NCBI GenBank assembly: GCA_910591455.2
Contig: OU342820.1
Coordinates: forward strand, 1,640,021-1,704,020
Direction: 5' to 3'
DNA from: Pholis gunnellus
Lineage: Eukaryota; Chordata; Actinopteri; Perciformes; Pholidae
DNA length: 64,000 nucleotides
In this document: in pieces, positions 1 through 10,187 of the stretch
Layout of the letters: each line of letters begins with the position of its first letter
How positions within the stretch are numbered: the stretch's first letter is position 1
The notes under the pieces: generated by a model
Seen by the model: only the letters and a program-made list of their open reading frames with translations
Told to the model about the DNA's origin: nothing
Database searches by the model: none
Position numbers and translations under genes: made by a program

Positions 1-1557
1 CAGTATTATTAGTACACCATAGATATCATTATCGTAGAACATGATTAAGGTGGACTCATGATACAAATAGAGAGAATTACACACAATTTATTTTCACCGC
101 TTATTATGAATAATACACACACACTGATCCGCCCATACACAGATTCACACATATATTCAAACTCCTATTCTATATGGTAATCTACACATACATGTATATA
201 CACACATATATATAGTACATGATACATAAGCGCATACAGTACATATATCCTCATAAGTATCTATTAATTCGTATCAATTAGATTCTCTTTGGGCTTGTTT
301 TTATCTACTTATTCTGAAAGAGTTGATATAATTATTTTCGCTATAGATCTCATTGGATGATGCATTCCATTAAGCCTACTGCCAGCAGCACATTTAAAGA
401 AATATCATCTGATTGATTGGGGTGATGAGGCATTTAAAATTAACCTATACATGTTCCCAACACTTGCGCATTTAATGACGTCTGTGATATTTTGCCATGC
501 TTCTCGTCTAGCCCTCGCAGCGTTAGATTTCGCCATGATTATGGTCTTGAATTCCTCATATGTGTTCATGATCATCTCCTGCTCGTCAGCGGAGTAAAAA
601 GAGGCTCTTTCTTTGCGTTTATTTGCCGTTGTACTGTTAGAAAATCATGGTTTCGGTGATCGACGCTTCCCCCTTTTGAAGTAGGACGGACACGCGCAAC
701 GATCCTGTTTTCTGACATCTGGTTCAAATTAACGAGACTGTTTGAGCGGATCAGCCTTTGAGGAACCGAGATAGCCTGATGTCAATCATCGAGTTAATTT
801 AAGCTGGATAATAGGACATTTGATCGACTTAGTTGAACCACGTACGAGGAAAGGGGCCCTGGTTGTGTAGACCCGTTTTTATTGAAGGATAGCTCTTTTA
901 ACGAAGCTCCGCTAAGCTCCCTTTCAAAATAAAAGCCTGGTTATCCTTCACCAGTGGAAAGCTTTTAATGTGAAGCAGCAGCAGGTTGCGTTGAGTTTGC
1001 TTCAGTAACTTAACTCTTTAATGATAGCTTTCAGCTGATGCATGCCATATGTGGTACTTTTGAAGCACATCGTGGACTGACCTCAGAGTTTTGTCGATCT
1101 CTTAACATCCTGAGAGCCTGAAAGTGGTCTCAGATCAGCTAATCTTCTTGCTGTTCTTACAGGAGATGTGTATATGTAAGTTGTATCTGTTTGAATGCAG
1201 ATCTTTTTAAGGTCTCAGTGCCAGCCGAAAAAAAGAAAAACAAACACACCAGAGCTCACACGCGTTTGTGTCGACAGTCGACAGCATCCTCTTTAGGTGC
1301 TGCCAAGGTGCCCGACCAAGGACCTTAAAATGCATCAGGATAAGGAAACCGCTGCTTCTGCTGTTCAGCTCTGACATGGAGGAGGTTCAGATTGTTCTCA
1401 CTACAACTACAACTATTGTGAAATAGTTTAATGTATCAGACACCTTTCACCGGTTTCCTCTGTGAAATCATTCAATGCTTTTAGAGTGCTACAGTTTGTG
1501 CCATTTGTCATTTGCACTGAGAAACATCCGCACATCATCCTGTCTCTACTCTGTCAG
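1..1557. other. Left-edge non-coding region (psme3 intron or upstream flank)
   Basis: This stretch lies immediately upstream of the first recognisable psme3 exon. I searched it for the exon that should precede it (the residues before the Val-Lys-Met that opens the 1558 exon) and saw none. It is AT-rich at the far left with short CA/TA tracts. It contains one protein-like fragment on the minus strand at about 405-650, listed separately. The rest shows nothing I can name. It is most simply intron sequence of psme3, with the 5' exons beyond the left edge. Confidence 0.5.
405..650 (-). pseudogene. Myb/SANT-like domain fragment, probably from a Harbinger-type DNA transposon
   Basis: On the minus strand an open frame of about 80 codons reads through a basic stretch (KRKERASFYS) and then ADEQEMIMNTYEEFK, a run of Ala/Arg, and REAWQNITDVI. 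The charged helix, the AKSNAA motif and the REAWQ helix resemble the Myb/SANT-like DNA-binding protein carried by fish Harbinger/ISL2EU transposons. No ATG sits at a sensible place, no transposase is nearby and the frame stops at 405-407, so this looks like a relic. The family assignment comes from memory of the motif, not a search. A captured exon of an unrelated Myb-domain gene is an alternative. Confidence 0.4.
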
Positions 1558-3999
1558 GTAAAGATGTGGGTCCAGCTGCTCATCCCCAGAATAGAAGATG
1601 GAAATAACTTTGGAGTCTCCATACAGGTAAGTCCTCCCTGACTGCGTCATCTGGAAAAATACGTTTTACATAATAACATTTGTTGGTAAAATAGAGACAG
1701 TGTTCTCCAATGAATCCGTGTTTACCGAACCTATTATATACTGTGGATGATATTCAGAATCCAAACCTACCTGCCAAAGAGACTCTAATTGTAGGTATAG
1801 TCCTTCTAATGAGTCTAAAATTAACTAGATTGAAGTTGTACCATTTTTAACAGATTACTACATAACACATCACTACAATGCTTGATTCTCATTGGCTGTA
1901 CTCTCTAGTATTTACTCTCGTTCTTTATCCAACGGTTACAGTGAATGGAGGCTGTTTCTGCAGTTCCTGTGTTCGACACTGGGGGGCAGCACTGACATGC
2001 TCCACCTGCTGTTATCTGATATTGGAGACAGAATGCATCCCATCTTGCAGTGATGGCAGTGGTGTGATCGTTACACCAGAAGTAATGTCTGGGGTTTAGA
2101 TTCACAGTGAACACAACTTCAAAGCTCAGGGTAGAAAGTTGGACCAATGTTTTCTTCGTTGGTGTTTATTAGAGAGGAGGCATTTTATACATGCGGCAGT
2201 CATCTGGTTCCACCAAGACGCTGGTGGAAGTTTGTTGCCCCGATTTTCTTTTTTAGGAGTTCAACTCTGAGACAAACTGCTGAATAACAATCTGTAGGGA
2301 TCGGTGATGTTAGTGTCACAACCCACAGAGACCACACAAGAGTGTTAACTAATTGAAGCTTATTTCATACAATTAGAAAGGAAATTAGCTAAATTCAAGG
2401 GAATGTTCATTATTTTTGCTTTATCAAAATAACATTATGGTTGAAACAAAGTCAGATGAAGACAATTTTAGGTTCAAATCTTCAGCCACTGAAGAAGTGT
2501 GTGTGTGTCCACGTGTAACAATAACTCAGTTTCAGTGTGTCCATTTCCACCACGTCTGTTTGTCTCATGTGTCCTCTGTGTCTGTAGGAAGAGACGGTGG
2601 CAGAGCTGAGGACGGTGGAGTCCGAGGCAGCGTCTTACTTGGACCAGATCTCCAGATATTACATCACCAGAGCCAAGCTCGTCTCCAAAATTGTCAAGTA
2701 CCCTCACGTGGTGGGTAGCGCTCGTAGTCTAGCTCGTCTCTGAGAAACAGCAGCTTGGTTGTGTTTGTGATAAAGTGTCTTTGTCTCTACTCTGCAGGAG
2801 GACTACAGGAGAACCATCACAGAGATTGACGAGAAGGAGTACATCAGTTTGAAAATCATCGTTTCAGAGCTCAGGAATCAATATGTGAGTTTGTCTTCGT
2901 ACACGCTCGTCCACACAAGCGTCAGAAGTGACTTCATGCAGGAAGAGCCTGATGTCGACATTATGGAGTTATCCATGTGAAATACACGCAGTGAAACCCT
3001 AACCTCAGCTCGACCTCTGGTCCAACACGGAGATCCGAGGAGATCCGGACAGCAGGGAGAGGCTGCATGTGTGACCAAAAACACATGTTCTGCATTGCTA
3101 ATCTCAGTCTCTGATTCCTTCAAGTCCAAATGAAATAAACCAGCCGTATATATTCCCAGGGCTCCTACTTCTTTACAACTGGTTTTGATTCTGAACCGGG
3201 CTTCTGGGCGACATCACTGCAGACAGAACTGCATTCATGATCAAACTGACCCAGATTGTGATTTGTGTTTCAGAATTGTATCTGCTGACACTGATGTGAA
3301 CACATACGTGTGCTGCCTCACCGTACTGTCAGTGGAGTTGTTGCTAAGCTAGTGACACAGTCAGTGACTGCATCAGCCATAGATCACCAAATACAGACTA
3401 TGGTGATAACAGACAATAACGCTTATGGAAAGTTACGTTACGTTACGGTCTTACCCTACGGACAATTCCAGAGCCACCGGCTCCACTCGTGTGATGTCAT
3501 GTCAATCATGACATCACACCCCATTTTTTATAGCTTCAAAAAACTAATTCAATCCAAACTTATTAGAAAAGCCAACATTTGAAGATACACCAGCGCCATG
3601 AGAACTACCTTAAACCGTCTTTGGGGAAAATATCTTTGAAGTGTAGAATTCTTGTTGTAGTTTGGCCCATGTCCAATCTGCTAACATGAAGGGGGCGGGA
3701 TTTATGACCTGTTGACCTGTACTGCAGCTAGTCACAAGCGTGTTTTGGCTTCACTTTTGAGGAGCGGTCATGTCGTCCATCTTTATATAAAGTCTATGCT
3801 ACAGACAGAAACAATGGAAATAAGACCCGAGTTGTATTTACCGGAACTGTCCTTCGATGCTCCAGTCAGATGTGACCGGCACCACGTTGATCTTAACACT
3901 TCTGCTTGTTGCTTTCAGGTGATTCTTCACGATATGATCCTGAAGAACATTGAGAAGATCAAGAAACCCAGAAACAGCAATGCTGAAGCTCTTTACTGA
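1558..3999 (+). CDS. psme3: Proteasome activator complex subunit 3 (PA28-gamma/REG-gamma), last four coding exons
   Basis: The exons are 1558-1626, 2588-2710, 2798-2884 and 3919-3999 (TGA at the end). All are in phase 0 with AG/GT borders, and they give 119 residues in total. The translation starts VKMWVQLLIPRIEDGNNFG, continues through EETVAELRTVESEAASYLDQ and DYRRTITEIDEKEY, and ends NSNAEALY. This is the C-terminal half of PA28-gamma (about 254 residues in vertebrates), the helical part that forms the heptameric ring. Its C-terminal tail docks on the 20S proteasome alpha ring and opens the gate in the nucleus. The N-terminal ~135 residues, including the KEN-type basic insert, are not visible and should lie left of the window. 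The neighbouring amine oxidase genes match the known vertebrate PSME3-AOC neighbourhood. Identification is very secure; the gene is partial only because of the window edge. Confidence 0.96.
3655..3805 (+). repeat. Common teleost dispersed repeat in the last psme3 intron
   Basis: The stretch reads 'cccatgtccaatctgctaac', then a GGCGGGATTTATGACCT segment, and ends 'catctttatataaagtctatg'. I recognise this as a short, very widespread fish dispersed repeat, placed just ahead of the final psme3 exon. Family name and class are not known to me, and it has no coding capacity. Confidence 0.5.
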
Positions 4000-4009
4000 C
4001 AACCTCTAC

Positions 4010-4012
<3 letters not shown>

Positions 4013-4049
<37 letters not shown>
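4013..4049 (+). repeat. (CA)n microsatellite in the psme3 3' UTR
   Basis: An uninterrupted (AC)18-19 run lies about 14 bases after the psme3 stop codon. It is probably transcribed as part of the 3' UTR. Confidence 0.9.
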
Positions 4050-4054
<5 letters not shown>

Positions 4055-7000
4055 AAACACACAAACACAATACCTGAGCTCAGTCAAACCGTACATGACC
4101 AATTATTCTCGCTTTTGTTTTGGAGTACCTGATGGTTTTTGGGGTTTTACAACCTCAAGACAATTCATGACGTGTCAAATAAGAGGCTGCCTTTGGACGG
4201 ATGGTGTGCTGATATTCAGTATTGAAAAGTTGAAATATAACTGTGCTCACAATTCAATATGTCAAACCATAGTGAGCTGTAAACGTGATATATGATGTAG
4301 AGGAAGCCATAAAAATGCATTTAAAAATCACACACACACACACCTCCATCTTTGTTTGTAGTTATTTGTCCTTACTCTGCAGTCATCCACATGCTTTCTG
4401 ACATGTTACCTTCAGTTTGGGCTTTCCAGTACTCTGGAATCTGACCTCGGACAATTTTTCTCCCATAATTATCCCGACTGCAAGCTGCTGTAGCAAAGAC
4501 CGCCCCCATGGCCGTCCTCCCTGCTCCACTGGGACCGAAGCTCAGAGATTCCTGCTGGTTCCTCTTCCTGTCTGGATTATCTGTAGCCCCCCCCCCCCCC
4601 CAGGATGCTGTTCCTCTCCCAGGATTTATCATCTTTTCTTAAATGGTTTTGTTTTTTTGGCCCCATGTTGCCTGACCCACCCAGGGAAGGTTTTCTTTGT
4701 TCATTTCTCTCCCGGTTGACTGTCAAACTGTTAAGCGACTATCTACTCAAATAGGATGCAGACCGCTTTCCTCGGGGCCTCAGAAAACAGCTGTAGTTCT
4801 GTAGCTTTAGTGTTGTAGTTATCCTGACACACAGATATGACTGTACAGTTTATAAAGACATAATGGAGGATTCTTGCGTCTTTATTTCTCCCCCTGCCCG
4901 CTCAGCTGTGTTTTGTCTTGCAGTTGCAGCATCTTTGCATCACAATGACGTGAATACACTATTGCATCCCAAGAAAAAGCTAAAACACTGGAGGTCCAGA
5001 CACACATTGAACCTGGGACACTCCGGCTCCAGGCTGGCCTCTGTGAGTGTGCTACAGTGTGCATGAAGGGTTGGAAACTTGCTGATTGTTCTTCTATAAG
5101 AATGCAAACTCAACAATGTGCCTCCATGTATCTGTCTCGTGTGATCAAGCAGGCTTGTACTGGAACTAGAAACGTTTTGTCAAACGCTTTAGAATACAGC
5201 AACTAGAGTGTCTGGGTTCACTTAAACATTTCAGTCTTCAATTTTCACCAGATTCATTGTGATGTAACAATGTTTTGTGTTGTGTTGACCTCATGAAGCG
5301 ATACTGAAGCCTTGTGCTTTTGCAACTTGACTGTTCTATGGAGGATGACAGTGAAGTTAGTCTTTAAAGTGCATGCAAATTGTGATTTAATTTGAAGCTT
5401 TTAAGCGTATAAAGGGATGAAGGAACAGACCAGGTAAGGGCTGCTACTTTGTCCAAAAGTCTAGTTAAAACAAATTCAAACAAATAAATTGGAATGCAAC
5501 TCGTGTAGCCTTTTTTTTTTTCCTATGAGAAACATGGCGAGGTGTATTCACGCTCAGTCCTAAAGTGACCAGACCCCGTTTGCTTTAATCAGATTAAACT
5601 CTTGAAATGTCAAATCTGGAGTGTCCGGTGTCCAGCCTCCCTCTGCACTTAACAACAAACACTGTCTAGGGAAACAAAAAGACAAAGAAAACTACTTGTC
5701 CACAGCGCTTCAATCCAAAATCTAAGACGATATCTAGTCTCCTATCACAATATGATCATATTGATATATTGGCCAGCTATATATCTTTGACTATTACAGC
5801 ATAACCCCAGGAGACAATACAGATAGCAGTGCATTGTATTGAACAATTGGAATTAGATCACATGCAGTACAAACTTTTTTTTTACCTGTTGAAATACCCT
5901 TGTGACTCTTAAGCAAATATTTAGTGAACACAAAAGTTCCATAAAATGCAAAGATATTAACTATTTGTATTGTTTAGAAAAGATGCACTGAGGAAAATAA
6001 CACGTTTAGACTGAGGAGTATGAAAAGGTCCAGCAAAGGAAGTGTGTACGTTTGGGTCCATTTATGCATGATCCGTTTGATGGAAGGAGTGAGGGGTGTC
6101 GATTGAGGTTCGGTAGTAATATGGGATATATTTCAATCTACACTTAAATACATAGATATGAACCCAAGTATAAACACAAGGCTGTAAAGACTAGTCGGTA
6201 TAACATTTAATGTCCCATTTAGACATTTGTTAGTACCCACCGTAAAGCTTAATTCACGAGTACGGTATTTACTGACGTATGTTATGTCATAGAACAAAAC
6301 ACTTTGAGACGATGGAACCAGAAGTGCAAAACTGGATACGACTTAAAATTCACAGATTCGTCTTTATAGCCTGGGCCGGATTAATCTACTTGGAGGCCCT
6401 GGGGCACAAATTTGCTGTGGGGCCCCTATTTTCCACCTCACCTCTCCAAATTGGCTTTTGTTCATTTTCTATTGTTTGATAACACTTAGACTGGGAGTAC
6501 ACACGCATTACATCAACTGAAAATATCCAAAATGTGTTTACTAGATTGTAGGGAACCTCTACAAGACAGGGCCCCGTGAAATGGAAGTTAGAGCATCTTT
6601 AGCTTCTGTAGTGCAACGTATTCCTCAGTAAGAAAGAATATTTGAGGGATATGAATCAAATCCTTTGGTTTTGATTGAGCGGCTAAAAGAGGGCGGGCTT
6701 AGAATGTAGCGCGACACAGAGCTACATCGGACTGTGAATCCACACACACCTCCCTTGTTGCTTAAAGTTGCAGATTGATTGATAAACAGATGAAATTGCT
6801 TGGTACAGGCTTACGTGAGCACGCTATAATATTTTGTTTTACAGGAAGAAATGATTGATTTTCAATATAAAAATACAAAGACATTTATTTGTTATCATTT
6901 TTTTCGCATATATTGTTAAGTAGGTGCCCAATATGACTGAGAATATAATCGAAAAGGGTTAAAAATGTATTGTTCATGTCGTCTCCACTTCAAGAATGGG

Positions 7001-7212
7001 TACAAAGGCAAAAGTTTGAGATCCTTATCAGTTCACTTTATGTTGTGCGTAATGAATAACCACAGAGTGCACCTACGGGGCCTTAAAGTTTATTATTATT
7101 CTTCTCACCTCATACGAAATGTCCACTGAATGATTAACTGAACTGTGAATGTTTTTTCCTTCATGAACGCCATTCTCTGTAGGTTCTGCGGCTGCAGCGC
7201 ACTGATGGTTAC
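4050..7212. other. psme3 3' UTR and intergenic region, no gene seen
   Basis: Nothing here reads as a conserved protein; the short open frames are unsupported. A 15-base C run is at 4587-4601. An AATAAA at 5483-5488 could be a distal psme3 polyadenylation signal, since vertebrate PSME3 has a long 3' UTR, but nearer signals cannot be excluded. The rest is unremarkable AT-rich intergenic DNA up to the L2 LINE. Confidence 0.5.
5483..5488 (+). terminator. Possible polyadenylation signal of psme3
   Basis: An AATAAA hexamer lies about 1.5 kb after the psme3 stop codon on the same strand. The placement would suit a long 3' UTR, but the motif is common by chance in AT-rich DNA. Confidence 0.25.
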
Positions 7213-7244
7213 AGATATACATTACATTACAGTCATTTAGCAGA

Positions 7245-7261
7245 CGCTTTTATCCAAAGCG
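7245..7261 (-). promoter_or_regulatory. LINE 3'-tail stem-loop (GGATA loop)
   Basis: On the minus strand the six bases CGCTTT and AAAGCG form a perfect stem around a GGATA loop. In the eel UnaL2 family the 3'-tail hairpin with a GGAUA-type loop is the element recognised by the reverse transcriptase. Here it sits about 30 bases from the end of the L2 copy, exactly where it is expected. Confidence 0.7.
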
Positions 7262-7392
7262 ACTTACAATAAGTGTATTCAACATCGGTATTCAAGAGAA
7301 CTACTAGTCACCAGAAGTCATAAGTGCATATCCTTTGCTAAACAAGTATCTAAGAGCATAAACCAGAGCAAACGTACAGTGCAGAAACATAC

Positions 7393-7513
7393 AATAAGTG
7401 CAACGAACTATTACGATTACAATAAGTGCAATAAGCTAATACGAATAAAATAAGTGCAATAAGCTAATACGAATAAAATAAGTGCAATAAGCTAATACGA
7501 ATAAAATAAGTGC
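7393..7513 (-). repeat. 28-bp tandem repeat in the L2 LINE 3' UTR
   Basis: Three perfect consecutive copies of a 28-base unit beginning 'aataagtgcaataagc' run from 7421 to 7504. A fourth partial copy (7505-7513) abuts the ORF stop, and a degenerate copy precedes at about 7393-7420. It lies between the RT stop codon and the conserved 3' tail, so it is part of the LINE 3' UTR. Confidence 0.85.
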
Positions 7514-9262
7514 TAAGTGGAAGGCTCAGGGTAGTCCTTGAAGAGGTGAGTTTTCAGCCTGCGCCGAAAGATGGGCAGCGACTCCGCTGTCCTGACGTCA
7601 GTGGGAAGTTCATTCCACCACTGTGGGGCCAGGACAGAAAACAGCCGTGACCGGGTCGATCGGCCGTAGGGACCTCTGAGCGACGGGGGAACCAGTCGTC
7701 CTGATGCAGCAGAGCGAAGTGGTCGGGCGGGGGTGTAGGGCTTGACCATGGCCTGGAGATAGGAAGGAGCTGTTCCTTTCACTGCCCTGTAGGCTAGCAC
7801 CAGAGTCTGAAACTGGATGCGAGCTCTTACAGGGAGCCAGTGTAGAGCACGGAGAAGGGAAGTTGTGTGGGAGAACTTGGGGCGATCGAACACCAGGCGA
7901 GCTGCAGCTTTCTGGACAAGCTCCAGCGGTCTGATAGCCGACGCCGGGGCTCCGGCAAGTAGAGAGTTACAGTAGTCCAGGCGGGAGATGACCAGAGCCT
8001 GGATGAGCACCTGCGCCGTCTCCTCAGTGAGGAAGGGGCGAATCCTCCTGATGTTGTAGAGCAGGAATCTGCAGGAGCGTGTAACCGATGAGATGTTTGC
8101 TGAGAACGACAGTTGGTCATCCAGGGTCACACCCAGGTTCCTCGCAGTCCGAGTTGGCGTCACCACGGTATCGTCCATGGTGATGGACAGGTCTCGGTGC
8201 GGGCAACCCTTTCCCGGGAGGAACAGTAGCTCGGTTTTGTCCAGGTTGAGCTTGAGGTGGTGTGTCGTCATCCACTTCGAGATGTCAGCCAAGCACGCAG
8301 CTATGCGTACCTCCACTTGAGTGTCACCAGGAGGAAATGACAAGACCAGCTGGGTGTCATTGGCATAACAATGGTAAGAGAAGTCATGTGAGCGAATAAC
8401 AGAACCCAGAGATGTTGTGTAGAGCGAGAAGAGAAGGGGGCCCAGGACTGAACCTTGTGGAACCCCCGTAGTCAGCAAGCGTGGTTCCGACACGGCCCCC
8501 CTCCATGTCACCTGTCGGATCGACCTGTCAGGTAGGATGCAAACAGGGAGAGTGCAGAGCCTGAGACGCCCATCCCCTTGAGGGTGGAGAGGAGGATCTG
8601 GTGGTTCACAGTGTCAAATGCTGCAGACAGGTCCAGGAGAATCAGGACAGAGGAGAGAGAGTTAGCTCTTGCGGCGTGAAGGGACTCCGTCACCGCAAGG
8701 AGGGCTGTTTCAGTCGAGTGACCCACTTTGAACCCGGACTGTGGGGGTCCAAGAGGCTGTTCTGATGGAGATAGGAGGACAGTTGGTTGAAGACAGCACG
8801 TTCAAGTGTTTTGTATAGAAAGGGTAGAAGAGAAACCGGTCTGAAGTTCTTGACGTTAGACGGGTCAAGTGATGGTTTCTTCAGAAGGGGAGTGACTCTG
8901 GCAGTCTTGAGAGCTGTGGGAAAGCATCCTGAAATGAGAGATGTGTTGATGAGGTGGGTGAGGAAAGGAAGGAGTTCAGTCGCAATAGACTGAAGAAGAG
9001 GGGAGGGGATCGGATCAAGAGAGCACGTGGTGGGGCGATTAGATGTAACAAGTTTGAGGACCTCGTTAGGAGAGAGAGGCGCAAGATAGGCTAAGCTGGG
9101 GCATGGAGAGGGGAGGGAGACCGTTGGGGGAAGAGCTGAACAGGGTAGAGAGGGAGAGGGTGGACAGGGGAGTGGAGAGAAGGAGGATCTGATATTACAC
9201 GCACAGTCAATAAAGTCTACTGCCCTTTTGAACATTTTGCTGTCGGTCACTCAGTTGTTTAG

Positions 9263-10187
9263 GGTAGGGATCTTAGATCAAAACAGAACATCAATGCCAT
9301 CGTTGATTTTTATAATCAGCTTATCATATGTTGTCTTATCACAGCAGTTACAGCCTTTGTGTCCTGGTCTGTCCCCACATGTTCCATCAAACAACTGAGA
9401 TGTTCTTTATTTCTCTGCAATAAAAGTGTACAGCTAGCAGGTCAGGGTTTACATGCACTTAAATAACTCGGTTATTTTGTCCTCATGATGGCAATGGAGG
9501 AAAAGTGAGGGGATCAATATTGTGTCTGCCCATAGAGTAGGTGATGAGATATTAAGTTGGATAACTACACAATCATTACCTGATCATGCCACAAGATGAA
9601 TAGTCAGGGGGTCACCAATGTTGTTCTTCATCTGTAGACCTTGAATATCTGTAATAAAGGTCATAACAATCATTGTATACGTTTTTTAGACGTTCTAAGT
9701 CACAATGAAGACATGCTTTATGAAACGTTGGGTGATCCGTTTTTAGGATTCACTCACTGGGCACCAAGATTATCTGACAAAATTCCATAGAGTTCATTCA
9801 ATATTTGTTGACCTATTTCAGTATGCACAGTATTCAGTATTACCATCCCTATAGCTAAAATATGTTTAATGTCAATGCTTTTCTAATATCGCTAATATGA
9901 CCACTTGTAGCTTTTAGCATAAACGTTCAGAAAATGGGATTGGAAACAACTTGTTTCACATAATTGCTTGACTGAATCCTAAAGTTCTTGTTACCCAACT
10001 TTATTGTTGTCTCTTTAATGATACCCAATAATCTTCACAGGAACTTTATACATGGTACTTATGTTTCTACCGTCTAATCAAAAGAAAGACTTGTAAAAGC
10101 AGTCTTTGGCCACACCCCTTTTCACACTCTCCTTAAACAGCTCCCATTTCTTCTCGCCAACTATAACTGTTGTACAGCTGCAGAGAA
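9263..10187. other. Upstream flank of the first amine oxidase gene with a degraded repeat
   Basis: No gene is seen. Roughly 9486-9870 is a degraded copy of a dispersed fish repeat also present at 19360-19870. The shared phrases include 'gaggaaaagt..aggggatca', 'gatgaatagtcaggggg' and 'ttgacctatttcag'. The last 80 bases before the ATG include a CACCC box at about 10114-10121, which might be promoter or 5' UTR of the oxidase. Confidence 0.45.

Larger units (their letters stand above)
7213..9262 (-). mobile_element. 5'-truncated L2-clade (UnaL2/Maui-like) non-LTR retrotransposon
   Basis: On the minus strand there is a reverse transcriptase in three frame-shifted pieces: about 9250-8690, 8726-8508 and 8511-7513. 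Recognisable blocks are the N-terminal palm/finger region (VKNFRPVSLLPFLYKTLERAV), LLDLSAAFDTVNH with the first catalytic Asp, TGVPQGSVLGPLLFSLY, and HCYANDTQ where YADD is expected. A long C-terminal region follows, including LHWLPVRARIQF, and ends with LKTHLFKDYPEP. The first-strand catalytic motif reads YAND: the codon at 8359-8361 is AAT, so one essential Asp is Asn. After the stop comes a ~300-bp 3' tail that ends with a TGTAATGTAATGTA-type tail at about 7213-7230. The endonuclease half is missing. The copy is dead for retrotransposition in cis. Confidence 0.88.

Noticed and set aside
1878..2099. Cys-rich 73-codon open frame in psme3 intron
   Set aside because: No signal peptide spacing or conserved pattern, and an opposite-strand frame of similar length overlaps it. 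It lies wholly within an intron.
7421..7513. Regular 28-bp repeats that might suggest a CRISPR-like array
   Set aside because: The units are directly adjacent without spacers and lie in a LINE 3' UTR in a vertebrate genome.
10170..10187. Six-codon upstream extension of amine oxidase A (reading MYSCRE)
   Set aside because: The first codon there is TTG, not ATG. The ATG at 10188 starts right before the membrane anchor, as in related enzymes.
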